From Pseudomonas sp. AKS31 (GTDB lineage: Bacteria; Pseudomonadota; Gammaproteobacteria; Pseudomonadales; Pseudomonadaceae): 64,000 bases of DNA. Of the stretch, positions 1 to 10,101 are shown piece by piece. The notes beneath the pieces were generated by a model. It was not told the DNA's origin. It ran no database searches and worked only from the letters and a program-made list of their open reading frames with translations. The position numbers and the translations under genes were made by a program. The stretch is from contig NZ_JAMLFX010000010.1 of the NCBI RefSeq assembly GCF_023634765.1, positions 1 to 64,000 on the forward strand. The letters are read 5' to 3'. Position 1 is the first letter of the stretch. Every line of letters begins with the position of its first letter.

Positions 1-19
1 TCGTCAAGATTAAATTCCG

Positions 20-55
20 AAACCCCAATTGCGAAAGCAGTTGGGGTTTTGTTTT
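20..55 (+). terminator. Rho-independent terminator upstream of recC
   Basis: Two 13-base arms (20-32 and 37-49) pair with one G-U wobble around a GAAA tetraloop and are followed by a T-rich run ending near 55. This closes a transcript entering from the left of the window and isolates recC from it. Confidence 0.85.
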
Positions 56-162
56 GCCCGCAGGAAAGTTCGTACAGCATTCACGGACGCCGTCCGGCTG
101 TCATACCCTGCCGACAATGCTAAGGTTCTGCCTGGCTTTTGTACTTCTCCAAGGAAACCCTT

Positions 163-3100
163 ATGCCGGACGCCCAGTCCCTCAACGCTGCATTCATGGT
201 GGTCCAGAGCAATAGCCTGGACGAACTGCGCAGCCTTGTGATCAGCATAATGCGGCGCTACCCACTGGCACCGCTGGAGAACGAAATCGCTCTGGTGCAG
301 AGCAACGGCATTGCTCAATGGCTCAAATTGGCTCTGGCTGAAGATCCAGAGGACGACGACCTCGGAGGTTGCGGCATCGCGGCAGCAATTGATGTGCAAC
401 TGCCAGGCAGTTTCATGTGGCAGCTATACCGCATGGTGCTGGGCCGAGATGAAATTCCTCCCAAATCCCTGCTCGATAAGGCCCCGCTGACCTGGCGCCT
501 TATGCGCCTGCTCCCTCAGGTCATTGATCGTCCGCATTTCGAGCCGTTGCAACGTTTCCTCACCCACGACGCCGACCTGCGCAAGCGCTACCAATTGTCC
601 GAACGCTTGGCGGATCTGTTCGACCAATATCAGGTGTACCGGGCCGACTGGCTTGAAGACTGGGCAGAAGGCCGGCATCAATTACGCAATGTGAGGGGGG
701 AAGTAAAACCATTGCCGGCGACCAGTTGCTGGCAGGCAGAATTGTGGCGAGCGCTGCTGGATGACGTGGGCGAACAAGGTATGGCGCAGAGTCGTGCCGG
801 CGTTCATCAACGGTTTATCGAGCGCATTAACAACCTCACCGAAGCGCCTGCGGGATTGCCATCGCGAGTGATCGTTTTCGGGATTTCTTCGCTGCCAGCC
901 CAAGTGCTTGAGGCGCTGGCCGGGCTTGCGCGTTTCAGTCAGGTCCTGCTGTGTGTACACAACCCGTGCCGCCACCACTGGGCCGACATTGTCGCCGACA
1001 AGGATCTGCTGCGGCATCAATACAAACGGCAATCGCGCAAGACTGGAATGCCCGCAGTACTGGACCCTGAAACACTGCATCAACATGCCCATCCACTGTT
1101 GGCTGCATGGGGCAAACAAGGCCGGGACTACATCAACCTGCTCGACAGTTACGACGATCCCAATAGCTATCGGGCGGCTTTTCGCGATGGCCGCATAGAT
1201 CTGTTCAGCGAAACTCAACCACGCAATCTGCTCAATCAACTACAGGACGATATCCTGGAGTTGCGTCCACTCAATGAAACACGTGAACACTGGCCCGCCG
1301 TCGATCTGGCACAGGATGAGTCGATCCGTTTTCATATTGCCCACAGCGCTCAACGTGAAGTCGAAATACTGCACGACCAGCTCCTGGCACGCTTCAGTGC
1401 CAATCCGGATCTGCGTCCCCGCGATGTGATCGTGATGGTGCCTGACGTCGATAGCTACGCGCCGCATATCCGCGCGGTTTTTGGTCAGCTTGATCGCCAT
1501 GATTCGCGGTTTATCCCCTTCACATTGGCAGACCAGGGACAACGTGGCCGTGATCCACTGCTGATCGCGGTCGAACACCTGCTCAAGCTTCCTGACAGTC
1601 GTTTCCCGGTCAGTGAAATTCTCGACCTGCTCGATGTTCCTGCACTCCGCGCTCGCTTTGGTGTAGAGGAGCGCGACCTGCCAACACTGCACCGCTGGAT
1701 CGAAGGCGCGGGCGTGCGCTGGGGCATGAATGCCGAGCAACGTGCGGGCCTGGGGTTACCCGACGAACTAGAGCAAAACAGCTGGCATTTCGGTCTGCGC
1801 CGCATGCTTCTCGGTTACGCCGTTGGCAGCGCCAATGCGTGTGAAGGGATTGAACCCTACGATGAAATCGGCGGACTCGACGCCGCACTGATCGGGCCGT
1901 TGGTGGCTCTGCTCGATGCCCTGGAGCTCGCCCACCAGCAGCTCACCCAACCGGCCCAACCCAAGGAATGGGGATACCGGTTGCAGGCGCTGATGCAACT
2001 GTTCTTCAAGGCCAGTAACGAGCATGACGACTACCTGTTGACCCAGCTCGAAGAGCTGCGCGAAACCTGGCTGGAAACCTGTGACGCTGTAGGTCTGGCG
2101 GATGAGCTACCGCTGACAGTGGTTCGTGAAGCCTGGCTCGCCGGTCTGGACCAGGGGCGTTTGTCTCAGCGTTTTCTGGCCGGTGCCGTGAATTTCTGTA
2201 CGCTGATGCCCATGCGTGCCATTCCATTCAAACTGGTCTGCCTGCTGGGGATGAACGACGGGGATTATCCCCGCGCGCAGCCGCCGCTGGACTTCGACCT
2301 CATGGGCAGCGATTACCGTCCGGGAGATCGCTCGCGGCGTGAAGACGACCGGTATCTTTTACTCGAGGCACTTTTGTCGGCACGCAATCAGCTGTACATC
2401 AGCTGGGTGGGGCGCAGCATCCGCGACAACAGTGAGCGACCGGCTTCAGTGTTGATTGGCCAACTGCGCGATCATTTAGCTAGCGGTTGGCGATTACTTG
2501 ATGAAAACCGCGATCTGCTGAGTGCCATGACCCAAGAGCACCCGCTGCAACCGTTCAGCGCGCGTTATTTTCATGAGGGCGATCAACTCTTCAGCTATGC
2601 CAGCGAATGGCAGGTTCTGCATCAACAGCATGAGCCTCAAAACGAAGCGCAGTTACTCACCCCTTATGTGCAAGAAGAGCCGTTGAGTCTGGCGTTGTTG
2701 CAGGACTTTTTGCGCAATCCGGTTCGGCACTTTTTCACCCAGCGTCTCAAGGTGTACTTCGAGGCCGCCGAAGCACCGCTGGCTGATGAAGAACCCTTCG
2801 TGCTTGACGCATTGCAGCGTTACACGCTCAGCGACAGCCTGCTTGAAGCCGCTCTCAGGCAACCCGAAAATGTCGAACAGGCGCTGACTGCCCAGGCCCG
2901 ACGTCTGCAGAACAGCGGCCTGTTGCCAATGGCCGGGTTTGGCGAGTGCCTGCAACGAGAGTTGATCGAACCCCTGCCGGATCTGCTGCAGCGTTATCAA
3001 CAACTGCTGACACTGTGGCCGACCCCGTTGAGCAGTGCGACGCCGATCAACCTTGAGTTGCAGGGCTTGCGCCTTGAAGGCTGGCTCGCCGGTTTGCATC

Positions 3101-3615
3101 AGCGTGCCGACGGTGGTCTGTTGTCTATCACGACCATTCCCAACAGCATTGGCTCGATCAAAAGCCGTAAATGGCATCGCCTGACCAAACCTTGGGTCAA
3201 TCATCTGGTGGCCTGCGCCAGCGGACTTTCCCTGAGCACCGCGTTGGTGGCCAGCGATGACACGCTGCTGCTTGAACCGATGGAGCAAGATCGAGCGATA
3301 CGTTTCCTCAGTGATTTGCTCCTCGCCTGGCAGGCGGGTATGCGCCAGCCACTGCCGATCGCAGTCAAAACCGCCTTTGCGTGGCTCTCTCAGAGCGACC
3401 CGCTGAAGGCCGACGCGGCGGCGCGTAAAGCCTATGAAGGTGACGGGCAGACCAGCGAAGGTGAGCGCCGTGAGAGTCCCGCATTGTCGCGGCAATTTGC
3501 CGACTTCGAGGCATTGCTCGCCGACGAGACGTTCTCCGGTTGGTGTGACGCTTTGTATCGCCCGTTGTATGAAGCATCTTGGCGTTCGCTGTCCACCGAG
3601 GGGGCTCGGGCATGA
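163..3615 (+). CDS. recC: RecBCD enzyme subunit RecC (exodeoxyribonuclease V gamma)
   Basis: RecC is the Chi-recognising, inactive-helicase-like subunit of the RecBCD helicase-nuclease that processes double-strand DNA ends in the cytoplasm for RecA loading. The 1150-residue product fits the family (about 1120 residues in E. coli). The N-terminus has the typical pattern of a short beta-strand, a long helix and then ALVQSNGIAQWLKL, and the middle carries the conserved MPMRAIPFK followed by LLGMNDGDYPR. The ATG at 163 is chosen because AAGGAA lies about seven bases upstream; a TTG eight codons earlier is also in frame but has no ribosome site. The stop codon overlaps the recB start, so the genes are translationally coupled. 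Order recC-recB-recD is usual for Pseudomonas. Confidence 0.96.
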   Translation: MPDAQSLNAAFMVVQSNSLDELRSLVISIMRRYPLAPLENEIALVQSNGIAQWLKLALAEDPEDDDLGGCGIAAAIDVQLPGSFMWQLYRMVLGRDEIPPKSLLDKAPLTWRLMRLLPQVIDRPHFEPLQRFLTHDADLRKRYQLSERLADLFDQYQVYRADWLEDWAEGRHQLRNVRGEVKPLPATSCWQAELWRALLDDVGEQGMAQSRAGVHQRFIERINNLTEAPAGLPSRVIVFGISSLPAQVLEALAGLARFSQVLLCVHNPCRHHWADIVADKDLLRHQYKRQSRKTGMPAVLDPETLHQHAHPLLAAWGKQGRDYINLLDSYDDPNSYRAAFRDGRIDLFSETQPRNLLNQLQDDILELRPLNETREHWPAVDLAQDESIRFHIAHSAQREVEILHDQLLARFSANPDLRPRDVIVMVPDVDSYAPHIRAVFGQLDRHDSRFIPFTLADQGQRGRDPLLIAVEHLLKLPDSRFPVSEILDLLDVPALRARFGVEERDLPTLHRWIEGAGVRWGMNAEQRAGLGLPDELEQNSWHFGLRRMLLGYAVGSANACEGIEPYDEIGGLDAALIGPLVALLDALELAHQQLTQPAQPKEWGYRLQALMQLFFKASNEHDDYLLTQLEELRETWLETCDAVGLADELPLTVVREAWLAGLDQGRLSQRFLAGAVNFCTLMPMRAIPFKLVCLLGMNDGDYPRAQPPLDFDLMGSDYRPGDRSRREDDRYLLLEALLSARNQLYISWVGRSIRDNSERPASVLIGQLRDHLASGWRLLDENRDLLSAMTQEHPLQPFSARYFHEGDQLFSYASEWQVLHQQHEPQNEAQLLTPYVQEEPLSLALLQDFLRNPVRHFFTQRLKVYFEAAEAPLADEEPFVLDALQRYTLSDSLLEAALRQPENVEQALTAQARRLQNSGLLPMAGFGECLQRELIEPLPDLLQRYQQLLTLWPTPLSSATPINLELQGLRLEGWLAGLHQRADGGLLSITTIPNSIGSIKSRKWHRLTKPWVNHLVACASGLSLSTALVASDDTLLLEPMEQDRAIRFLSDLLLAWQAGMRQPLPIAVKTAFAWLSQSDPLKADAAARKAYEGDGQTSEGERRESPALSRQFADFEALLADETFSGWCDALYRPLYEASWRSLSTEGARA

Positions 3616-6600
3616 GTACACAGACACCCCTGGCACTGGCATTCCCGCTACAGGGTAGCCAGTTGATCGAAGCCAGTGCCGGTACCGGTAAAACGTTCAC
3701 CATCTCGGCTTTGTATCTGCGGCTTATCCTTGGGCACGGTGACGAGGAGAGTGGATTCGGCCGTGAATTGCTGCCACCACAGATTCTCGTGGTGACCTTC
3801 ACCGATGCCGCGACCAAGGAACTGCGTGAGCGCATACGCACGCGTCTGGCTGAGGCCGCTCGATTTTTTCGTGACGAAACGCCTGCGCCCGATGCACTGA
3901 TCGCCGAATTACGTGGTCAATTCGACCCCCAACAATGGCCCGGTTGCGCCAACCGCCTCGATGTCGCTGCGCAATGGATGGACGAGGCTGCCGTTTCGAC
4001 CATCCACAGTTGGTGTCAGCGCATGCTGCGCGAGCACGCGTTCGACAGTGGCAGCTTGTTCACCCAATCCCTGGAAACTGACCACAGCGATTTGCTCGGC
4101 GAAGTGCTGCGCGATTACTGGCGACTGTTCTGTTACCCGATGCAGGGCGATGCCTTGAATTGGGTTCGCAGCAATTGGGGGGGGCCGGCGGCGTTGTTGC
4201 CTCGTGTGCGCGGCCTGTTCGCCAGTGAGCGTGACAGCGACGAGGGCAAAGCGCCCGCGGAGCTGATCGATGAGTGCCTGCAAGAACGCCGCGCGGCGTT
4301 GATCGAACTGAAAATGCCTTGGCGCCAGTGGGCAGACGAGTTGCTCGCCATCTGCCAACAAGGCGTTGCGAGCAAAACCGTCGACGGGCGAAAAATGCAG
4401 GCGCGTTACTTCGAACCGTGGTTCGAAAAGCTCAAGGCATGGGCCGAAGACGAGACCCTGGAGCAACTGGATATCGGCACCGGTTTCACCCGACTGACCC
4501 CCGACGGTATGGCCGAAGCGTGGAAAGGCCAGGCGCCAGGTCACCCCGGCCTGGACGCGATGCCGAAGCTCAAGTCGAGCCTCGATGCATTGCCGACCCC
4601 CGATGCCGCTGTGCTGCAACATGCCGCCAAATGGGTAGGCGCTCGCTTTGAAGAAGAGAAGCGGCGTCGCGCCGAGATGGGCTTCGACGACATGTTGTTG
4701 CGCCTGGATGCCGCACTGCAATCCGACGGAGGCGAACGTCTTGCGACGTTGATTCGCGAGCAGTTCCCGGTCGCGCTGATCGATGAGTTTCAGGACACCG
4801 ACCCGGTGCAGTATCGAATTTTCGAAAGCATCTATCGCATTGAGGAAAACAGTCCCGAGACCGGCCTGTTTCTGATCGGTGATCCGAAGCAGGCGATCTA
4901 CGCTTTCCGCGGTGCAGACATCTACACCTATCTGCGCGCGCGTCAGGCTACCACTGGCCGACTGCATACGCTGGGCACCAACTTCCGTTCCAGCCACGGC
5001 ATGGTCAACGCGGTCAATCATGTATTCGCACGCGCCGAGTCCCGAGAGCAGGGCCGCGGCGCGTTTTTGTTCCGCGAGAAAAACGGCGAAAACCCGGTGC
5101 CGTTCCTCCCCGTCGAATCCCAGGGGCGCAAGGAACAGCTGCAGGTTTGCGGGCAAGCAGTCGCGGCGTTGAATGTCTGGCACTTGTCCACCGACCAGCC
5201 GCTATCGGGCGCGGTCTATCGCCAACAGTTGGCAGCCGCGTGCGCCAGCGAAATCACCGCGTTGCTCAATGGCGGGCAAAACGCTAGCGCAGGTTTCACT
5301 CAGGACGGCAAAGACTTCAAAGGCCTGAGGCCGTCCGACATCGCGATTCTCGTGCGCGACGGCAAAGAGGCCCAGGCCGTACGCGGTGAACTCGCCGCCC
5401 GTGGCGTGCGCAGCGTTTACCTGTCGGACAAGGATTCGGTATTCGCGGCGCAAGAGGCTCACGACCTGTTGTCCTGGCTCAAGGCCTGTGCCGAGCCGGA
5501 TGTCGAGCGCTCCCTGAAAGCCGCATTGGCCTGTATCACTCTGAACCTGCCATTGGCCGAACTGGAGCGTCTGAACCAGGATGAACTGGTCTGGGAAACC
5601 CGGGTCATGCAGTTCCGTGGCTATCGCGAGCTATGGCGCAAGCAAGGCGTGCTGCCGATGTTGCGCCGCCTGCTGCACGACTTCCATCTGCCGCAAACCT
5701 TGATGACACGCACCGATGGCGAGCGTGTCCTGACCAACCTTTTGCACCTGTCGGAATTGATGCAGCAAGCAGCAGCGGAGCTGGACGGTGAACAAGCGCT
5801 GATTCGCCATCTGGCTGAACTGCTGGCAGTGTCTGGCCAGGCTGGCGAAGAGCAGATTCTGCGTCTGGAAAGTGATGAGCAACTGGTCAAGGTCGTGACT
5901 ATCCACAAGTCCAAAGGCCTGGAATATCCATTGGTGTTCTTGCCGTTCATTTGCTCGGCAAAACCCGTGGATGGCAGTCGCTTGCCACTGCATTATCACG
6001 ACGCCGAGGGCAAGGCTCAGGTGAGCCTGAAGCCAACCGCCGAGCTGATTGAGCAGGCGGATGATGAGCGTCTGGCCGAAGACCTGCGCTTGCTCTACGT
6101 TGCGTTGACCCGCGCGCAGCATGCCTGCTGGTTGGGCGTGACGGATCTCAAACGGGGCAATAACAACAGCTCGGTGCTGCACCTTTCGGCGCTGGGCTAT
6201 CTGCTCGGCGGTGGCGCATCGCTGGGCGAGTCCAGCGAACTGAAACGCTGGCTGCAAGACCTGCAACAAGACTGCCCGGCCATCCACATCGATGAAATGC
6301 CCCAACCCACCGACGAGCATTACCAGCCGCCACGCAATGACGCCGTGCTGAGCGCCACACTGTTGCCCAAGCGCAAGGCCAGCGAAAACTGGTGGATCGC
6401 CTCCTACAGCGCTCTGCGTATCAGCGACGTATTGAGTGTCGGCAGCGATGAAGCGCCGGACAGCCCGCAAGCGCAAAAGCTGTTTGATGACGAACGCCTC
6501 GACCCCGATGCGCCACGGGAAATCATTGCCGGCGGTGCCGATATTCACCGCTTTCCGCGCGGTCCCAATCCCGGAACGTTTCTCCACGGTTTGCTGGAAT

Positions 6601-7301
6601 GGGCCGGTGATGATGGCTTTGCCGTTTCCCGCGAGGCGCTGGAGGATGCGATTGCCCGGCGCTGCAACCTGCGCGGCTGGGAAGGCTGGATCACCACCCT
6701 GAGCGATTGGTTGCAGCATCTGCTCACATCGCCATTGCCGATCGCTGGCGGGCAACCGCCGGTTGTTCTTGAGCAACTGAAGCAATATCGGGTCGAGATG
6801 GAATTCTGGTTCGCCAGCCATAAAGTCGATGTACTCAAACTCGACGAACTGGTGCGTCAGCACACTCACCGGGGTGTAGCCCGCGTGGCGGCAGAAGCGG
6901 TGCAACTCAACGGCATGTTCAAAGGCTTCATCGACCTGACCTTTGAGCACGATGGCCGTTATTACGTGGCGGACTACAAATCCAATTGGCTTGGCGTAGA
7001 TGACCTGGCCTATACCGAGCAGGCCATGGAGCAGTCGATCCTCGACAACCGTTATGACCTGCAATACGTGTTGTACCTGTTGGCGCTGCATCGCCAGCTC
7101 AAGGCACGACTGCCGGATTACGATTACGACCGGCATGTTGGCGGCGCGTTGTACCTGTTCCTGCGCGGCACCCGCGCTGACAGTCGCGGGGTATATTTCG
7201 CCCGTCCACCCCGTGAACTGATCGAGCGTCTCGACCGTATGTTTCAAGGAAAACCCGAGCCCAAGTCCGAACCCGCCTGGGAACAGGGAGTCCTGTTATG
7301 A
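3612..7301 (+). CDS. recB: RecBCD enzyme subunit RecB (helicase-nuclease, beta)
   Basis: RecB is the 3'-5' SF1A helicase and the only nuclease of the RecBCD complex. The 1229-residue product has a Walker A loop (EASAGTGKT, Lys27) at the N-terminus, the UvrD-like motif LIDEFQDTDPVQ, the motif IGDPKQAIYAFRGAD, and LLYVALTRAQ before the C-terminal domain. The nuclease domain near the C-terminus retains the metal-binding and catalytic residues Asp1121 and Lys1123 in VADYKSNW, so exonuclease activity should be intact. The ATG at 3612 overlaps the recC stop (ATGA). The end of the gene overlaps recD by four bases, so the three subunits form one coupled operon. Confidence 0.97.
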   Translation: MSTQTPLALAFPLQGSQLIEASAGTGKTFTISALYLRLILGHGDEESGFGRELLPPQILVVTFTDAATKELRERIRTRLAEAARFFRDETPAPDALIAELRGQFDPQQWPGCANRLDVAAQWMDEAAVSTIHSWCQRMLREHAFDSGSLFTQSLETDHSDLLGEVLRDYWRLFCYPMQGDALNWVRSNWGGPAALLPRVRGLFASERDSDEGKAPAELIDECLQERRAALIELKMPWRQWADELLAICQQGVASKTVDGRKMQARYFEPWFEKLKAWAEDETLEQLDIGTGFTRLTPDGMAEAWKGQAPGHPGLDAMPKLKSSLDALPTPDAAVLQHAAKWVGARFEEEKRRRAEMGFDDMLLRLDAALQSDGGERLATLIREQFPVALIDEFQDTDPVQYRIFESIYRIEENSPETGLFLIGDPKQAIYAFRGADIYTYLRARQATTGRLHTLGTNFRSSHGMVNAVNHVFARAESREQGRGAFLFREKNGENPVPFLPVESQGRKEQLQVCGQAVAALNVWHLSTDQPLSGAVYRQQLAAACASEITALLNGGQNASAGFTQDGKDFKGLRPSDIAILVRDGKEAQAVRGELAARGVRSVYLSDKDSVFAAQEAHDLLSWLKACAEPDVERSLKAALACITLNLPLAELERLNQDELVWETRVMQFRGYRELWRKQGVLPMLRRLLHDFHLPQTLMTRTDGERVLTNLLHLSELMQQAAAELDGEQALIRHLAELLAVSGQAGEEQILRLESDEQLVKVVTIHKSKGLEYPLVFLPFICSAKPVDGSRLPLHYHDAEGKAQVSLKPTAELIEQADDERLAEDLRLLYVALTRAQHACWLGVTDLKRGNNNSSVLHLSALGYLLGGGASLGESSELKRWLQDLQQDCPAIHIDEMPQPTDEHYQPPRNDAVLSATLLPKRKASENWWIASYSALRISDVLSVGSDEAPDSPQAQKLFDDERLDPDAPREIIAGGADIHRFPRGPNPGTFLHGLLEWAGDDGFAVSREALEDAIARRCNLRGWEGWITTLSDWLQHLLTSPLPIAGGQPPVVLEQLKQYRVEMEFWFASHKVDVLKLDELVRQHTHRGVARVAAEAVQLNGMFKGFIDLTFEHDGRYYVADYKSNWLGVDDLAYTEQAMEQSILDNRYDLQYVLYLLALHRQLKARLPDYDYDRHVGGALYLFLRGTRADSRGVYFARPPRELIERLDRMFQGKPEPKSEPAWEQGVLL

Positions 7302-9406
7302 GCCGTACCTTTGCCGATCTGCTCCCTACACCGCTGGCAGCCGACAGCCTGTCGAGGCTTGCGCCGCTGACCCGCGCCGATGATCTGTTGATATTGCTCA
7401 CTCGTTGGGTCGAGCGTGGTTGGTTACGTGCCCTGGACAAAGCATTCGTCGCGTTCCTGCACGAACTTGAGCGTGATACGGATCCGCTGGTGCTGCTCGC
7501 TGCCGCCCTGACCAGCCATCAATTGGGCCACGGTCATGTCTGTCTTGATCTGTACGAAACCCTGAAAGCTCCCGACTTCGCGCTGTCGCTGCCCCCTGAA
7601 GGTGACGTGCAAGGTGGTGTGCTGTTGCTGCCTTCGCAATTGCTTGAGGCGCTCGACGGTGCTCACTGGTGCAAAGTGCTGGCGGGCAGTTCACTGGTCG
7701 CACTCGCGGCGGATACCAGCGATAGCGCACAGCAACGCCCGCTGGTGTTGTCGGGCAAACGCCTCTATCTGCGACGCTACTGGGCCTACGAACGGCGTAT
7801 TGATACGGCGTTGCGCCAGCGCCTGCAGCAAGTCGAACCAACACCGGACGATCTGCCGCAGCGCTTGAATGAACTGTTCGGATCAGCCAAGGCGGGGGAA
7901 GTCATCGACTGGCAGAAACTCGCCTGCGCCCTTGCCACTCGCGGCGCCTTCAGCATCGTCACCGGCGGTCCGGGTACCGGCAAGACCACCACAGTGGTGC
8001 GTTTGCTGGCCCTGCTTCAGGCACCTGCAGTCGCTGCCGGTCATCCGCTGCGGATTCGTCTGGCGGCACCGACAGGCAAGGCTGCGGCGCGGTTAACCGA
8101 GTCCATCAGCCAGCAAGTGCAGTCGCTGAAAGTTACCGAAGAGGTGCGGGCGAAGATTCCTTGTGACGTCACCACCGTGCATCGCCTGCTGGGCAGCCGA
8201 CCCGGCACCCGCCATTTCCGCCACCACGCCGGCAATCGCTTGCCACTGGATGTATTGGTGGTCGACGAAGCCTCGATGATCGACCTGGAAATGATGGCCA
8301 ATCTGCTTGATGCCTTGCCACCCCATGCACGCCTGGTCTTGTTGGGCGACAAGGATCAACTGGCCTCTGTGGAGGCCGGTGCGGTGCTGGGGGATTTGTG
8401 TCGTGACGCCGAGGGTGGCTGGTACAGCCCACACACCCGCCAATGGCTGGAGTCGGTCAGCGGTGAGTCGTTGCAGGACAGCGGCTTGCATGCGGACGTC
8501 GATGGCGCTCACCCGCTGGCCCAGCAAGTGGTCATGCTGCGTCACTCCCGGCGCTTCGGCGAGGGCAGCGGGATCGGTCAGCTCGCACGTCGGGTCAACC
8601 AACAGTTGCCGGATGAGGCGCGCCAGTTACTCACCGCCGGACACTATGACGATGTGTATTCGTTGCCGCTCAAGGGCGAACAGGATCACAAGCTGGAGCG
8701 TCTGTTGCTGGAGGGGCATGGCGATGGCCCACAGGGTTACCGGCATTATCTGAGTGTGCTGCGAGATCAGCGTCCACCCTCGGGCCGACCACTCGAGCAT
8801 CCGGACTGGGTTACTTGGGCCCGCGAAGTCTTGCAGGCATTTGACACTTTCCAGTTGCTGTGCGCCGTGCGCAAGGGGCCTTGGGGTGTCGAAGGCCTGA
8901 ATCAGCGGATCACCGCCGCATTGCTCAAGGCGCGTCTGATTGAAAACGATCAGCAATGGTACGAAGGCCGTCCTGTCCTGATGACTCGTAACGATTACGG
9001 TCTGGGCTTGATGAACGGCGACATCGGGATCGCCCTCAAGCTGCCCGAGCGCGAAGGTCCGGATGCGGGCAAACCGGTATTGCGCGTGGCGTTCCCGCGC
9101 AACGATGGCCGGGGCGGCGTGCGCTTCGTATTGCCGAGCCGCCTCAACGACGTCGAAACCGTCTACGCCATGACGGTGCACAAGTCCCAGGGCTCGGAAT
9201 TTGCCCACACGGCGCTGATTCTGCCGGATGCCTTGAATCCGGTGCTGACCAAAGAATTGATCTACACCGGCATCACCCGGGCCAAGCATTGGTTCACCCT
9301 GATTGAATCCCGACCGGGGGTGTTCGAGGAGGCGGTGCAGCGCAAGGTCAAACGCCTGAGCGGGCTGATGCTGGAACTGGAGGAGGGGAGCGCGTCTGCG
9401 AGGTGA
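7298..9406 (+). CDS. recD: RecBCD enzyme subunit RecD (5'-3' helicase, alpha)
   Basis: RecD is the SF1B 5'-3' helicase of RecBCD and regulates its nuclease and RecA-loading phases. The 702-residue protein has the Walker A motif GGPGTGKTT (Lys229), the APTGKAAARL motif, a Walker B-like VVDEASMIDL, LLGDKDQLASVEAGAVLGD, and the C-terminal signature AMTVHKSQGSEF then YTGITRAKHW. It starts with an ATG inside the last codons of recB. An acidic insertion between the DKDQL motif and the RHSRRFG stretch is common in Pseudomonas RecD. No downstream gene is coupled to it; the next gene begins 120 bases later. Confidence 0.96.
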   Translation: MSRTFADLLPTPLAADSLSRLAPLTRADDLLILLTRWVERGWLRALDKAFVAFLHELERDTDPLVLLAAALTSHQLGHGHVCLDLYETLKAPDFALSLPPEGDVQGGVLLLPSQLLEALDGAHWCKVLAGSSLVALAADTSDSAQQRPLVLSGKRLYLRRYWAYERRIDTALRQRLQQVEPTPDDLPQRLNELFGSAKAGEVIDWQKLACALATRGAFSIVTGGPGTGKTTTVVRLLALLQAPAVAAGHPLRIRLAAPTGKAAARLTESISQQVQSLKVTEEVRAKIPCDVTTVHRLLGSRPGTRHFRHHAGNRLPLDVLVVDEASMIDLEMMANLLDALPPHARLVLLGDKDQLASVEAGAVLGDLCRDAEGGWYSPHTRQWLESVSGESLQDSGLHADVDGAHPLAQQVVMLRHSRRFGEGSGIGQLARRVNQQLPDEARQLLTAGHYDDVYSLPLKGEQDHKLERLLLEGHGDGPQGYRHYLSVLRDQRPPSGRPLEHPDWVTWAREVLQAFDTFQLLCAVRKGPWGVEGLNQRITAALLKARLIENDQQWYEGRPVLMTRNDYGLGLMNGDIGIALKLPEREGPDAGKPVLRVAFPRNDGRGGVRFVLPSRLNDVETVYAMTVHKSQGSEFAHTALILPDALNPVLTKELIYTGITRAKHWFTLIESRPGVFEEAVQRKVKRLSGLMLELEEGSASAR

Positions 9407-9431
9407 GAATCCCGACGATTGACGGTGATTA

Positions 9432-9447
9432 CTGACCGACCGGTCAG
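9432..9447. promoter_or_regulatory. Palindromic operator-like site upstream of yfiR
   Basis: The site reads CTGACC-GACC-GGTCAG: perfect 6-base arms around a 4-base centre. The core resembles operators of TetR-family repressors, which often read TGAC(C)-N-GGTCA. It lies about 80 bases before the yfiR start, where a promoter is expected. No TetR gene is present nearby, so a regulator, if any, would be encoded elsewhere. The palindrome is visible; its function is inferred. Confidence 0.4.
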
Positions 9448-9525
9448 ATGACGCTGTATCGCTGGCGTATCAACGCTGTGCTATCGTTGCGGCATCACTT
9501 CGGTACGATCCAAGAGAATCCCTGC

Positions 9526-10101
9526 ATGAAGGTGTCTGTCTGGGCGACAGGGCGCGTAGTTGTCTGCAAGCACGCGTTGCTTGTCGGTCTGCTCTGGTTG
9601 TTGACGGGCGCGGCTGTCGCGCAGTCGCAAGCGCCGACGGGCATGGCCGAACAACGGGCCAAATCTGTCACTCAGGTCGTTCTGGGTATTCTCAGCTACG
9701 CGCGCTGGCCGGTGGAACCCGCGCAATTGCGTCTGTGCATCGTCGGCCCCACTGAGTACACCGACGATCTGGTCAAAGGCACCACTCAAGCCAGCGGCCG
9801 GCCGGTGGCCGTACGCCGTCTGCTGGCCGACAACCCGGCCATCGTCGGCGAGTGCGATGCGGTGTACATCGGCAAGCTCACGGCGGATGAACGCGCTCGC
9901 TTGTTCGCTTCGCTGATCGGTCATCCGGTGCTGAGCATCAGCGAAGGTGGCGATCAGTGCACCGTCGGCAGTCTGTTTTGCCTGCGCGTTGGCGATGAGC
10001 AAGTGTCCTTTGAAGTCAACCTCGACTCCGTTGCCCGCAGCGGCGTGCGCATTCACCCGAGCGTGCTGCAACTGTCGCGTCGCAAACCGGCGGCGCCATG
10101 A
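9526..10101 (+). CDS. yfiR: YfiR-family periplasmic repressor of the YfiN diguanylate cyclase
   Basis: YfiR is a small periplasmic protein that binds and inhibits the inner-membrane diguanylate cyclase YfiN (TpbB); redox stress or YfiB relieves this. The 191-residue product has a signal peptide (hydrophobic LLVGLLWLLTGAAVAQ), then the DUF4154 fold with LSYARWP. Four cysteines are visible after the signal peptide (in RLCIVG, GECDAV, DQCTV and LFCLRV), the number used for the two disulfides of P. aeruginosa YfiR. The ATG at 9526 is taken because the upstream in-frame codons do not look like a signal peptide. The stop overlaps the yfiN start, consistent with the yfiRNB operon. Confidence 0.92.
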   Translation: MKVSVWATGRVVVCKHALLVGLLWLLTGAAVAQSQAPTGMAEQRAKSVTQVVLGILSYARWPVEPAQLRLCIVGPTEYTDDLVKGTTQASGRPVAVRRLLADNPAIVGECDAVYIGKLTADERARLFASLIGHPVLSISEGGDQCTVGSLFCLRVGDEQVSFEVNLDSVARSGVRIHPSVLQLSRRKPAAP

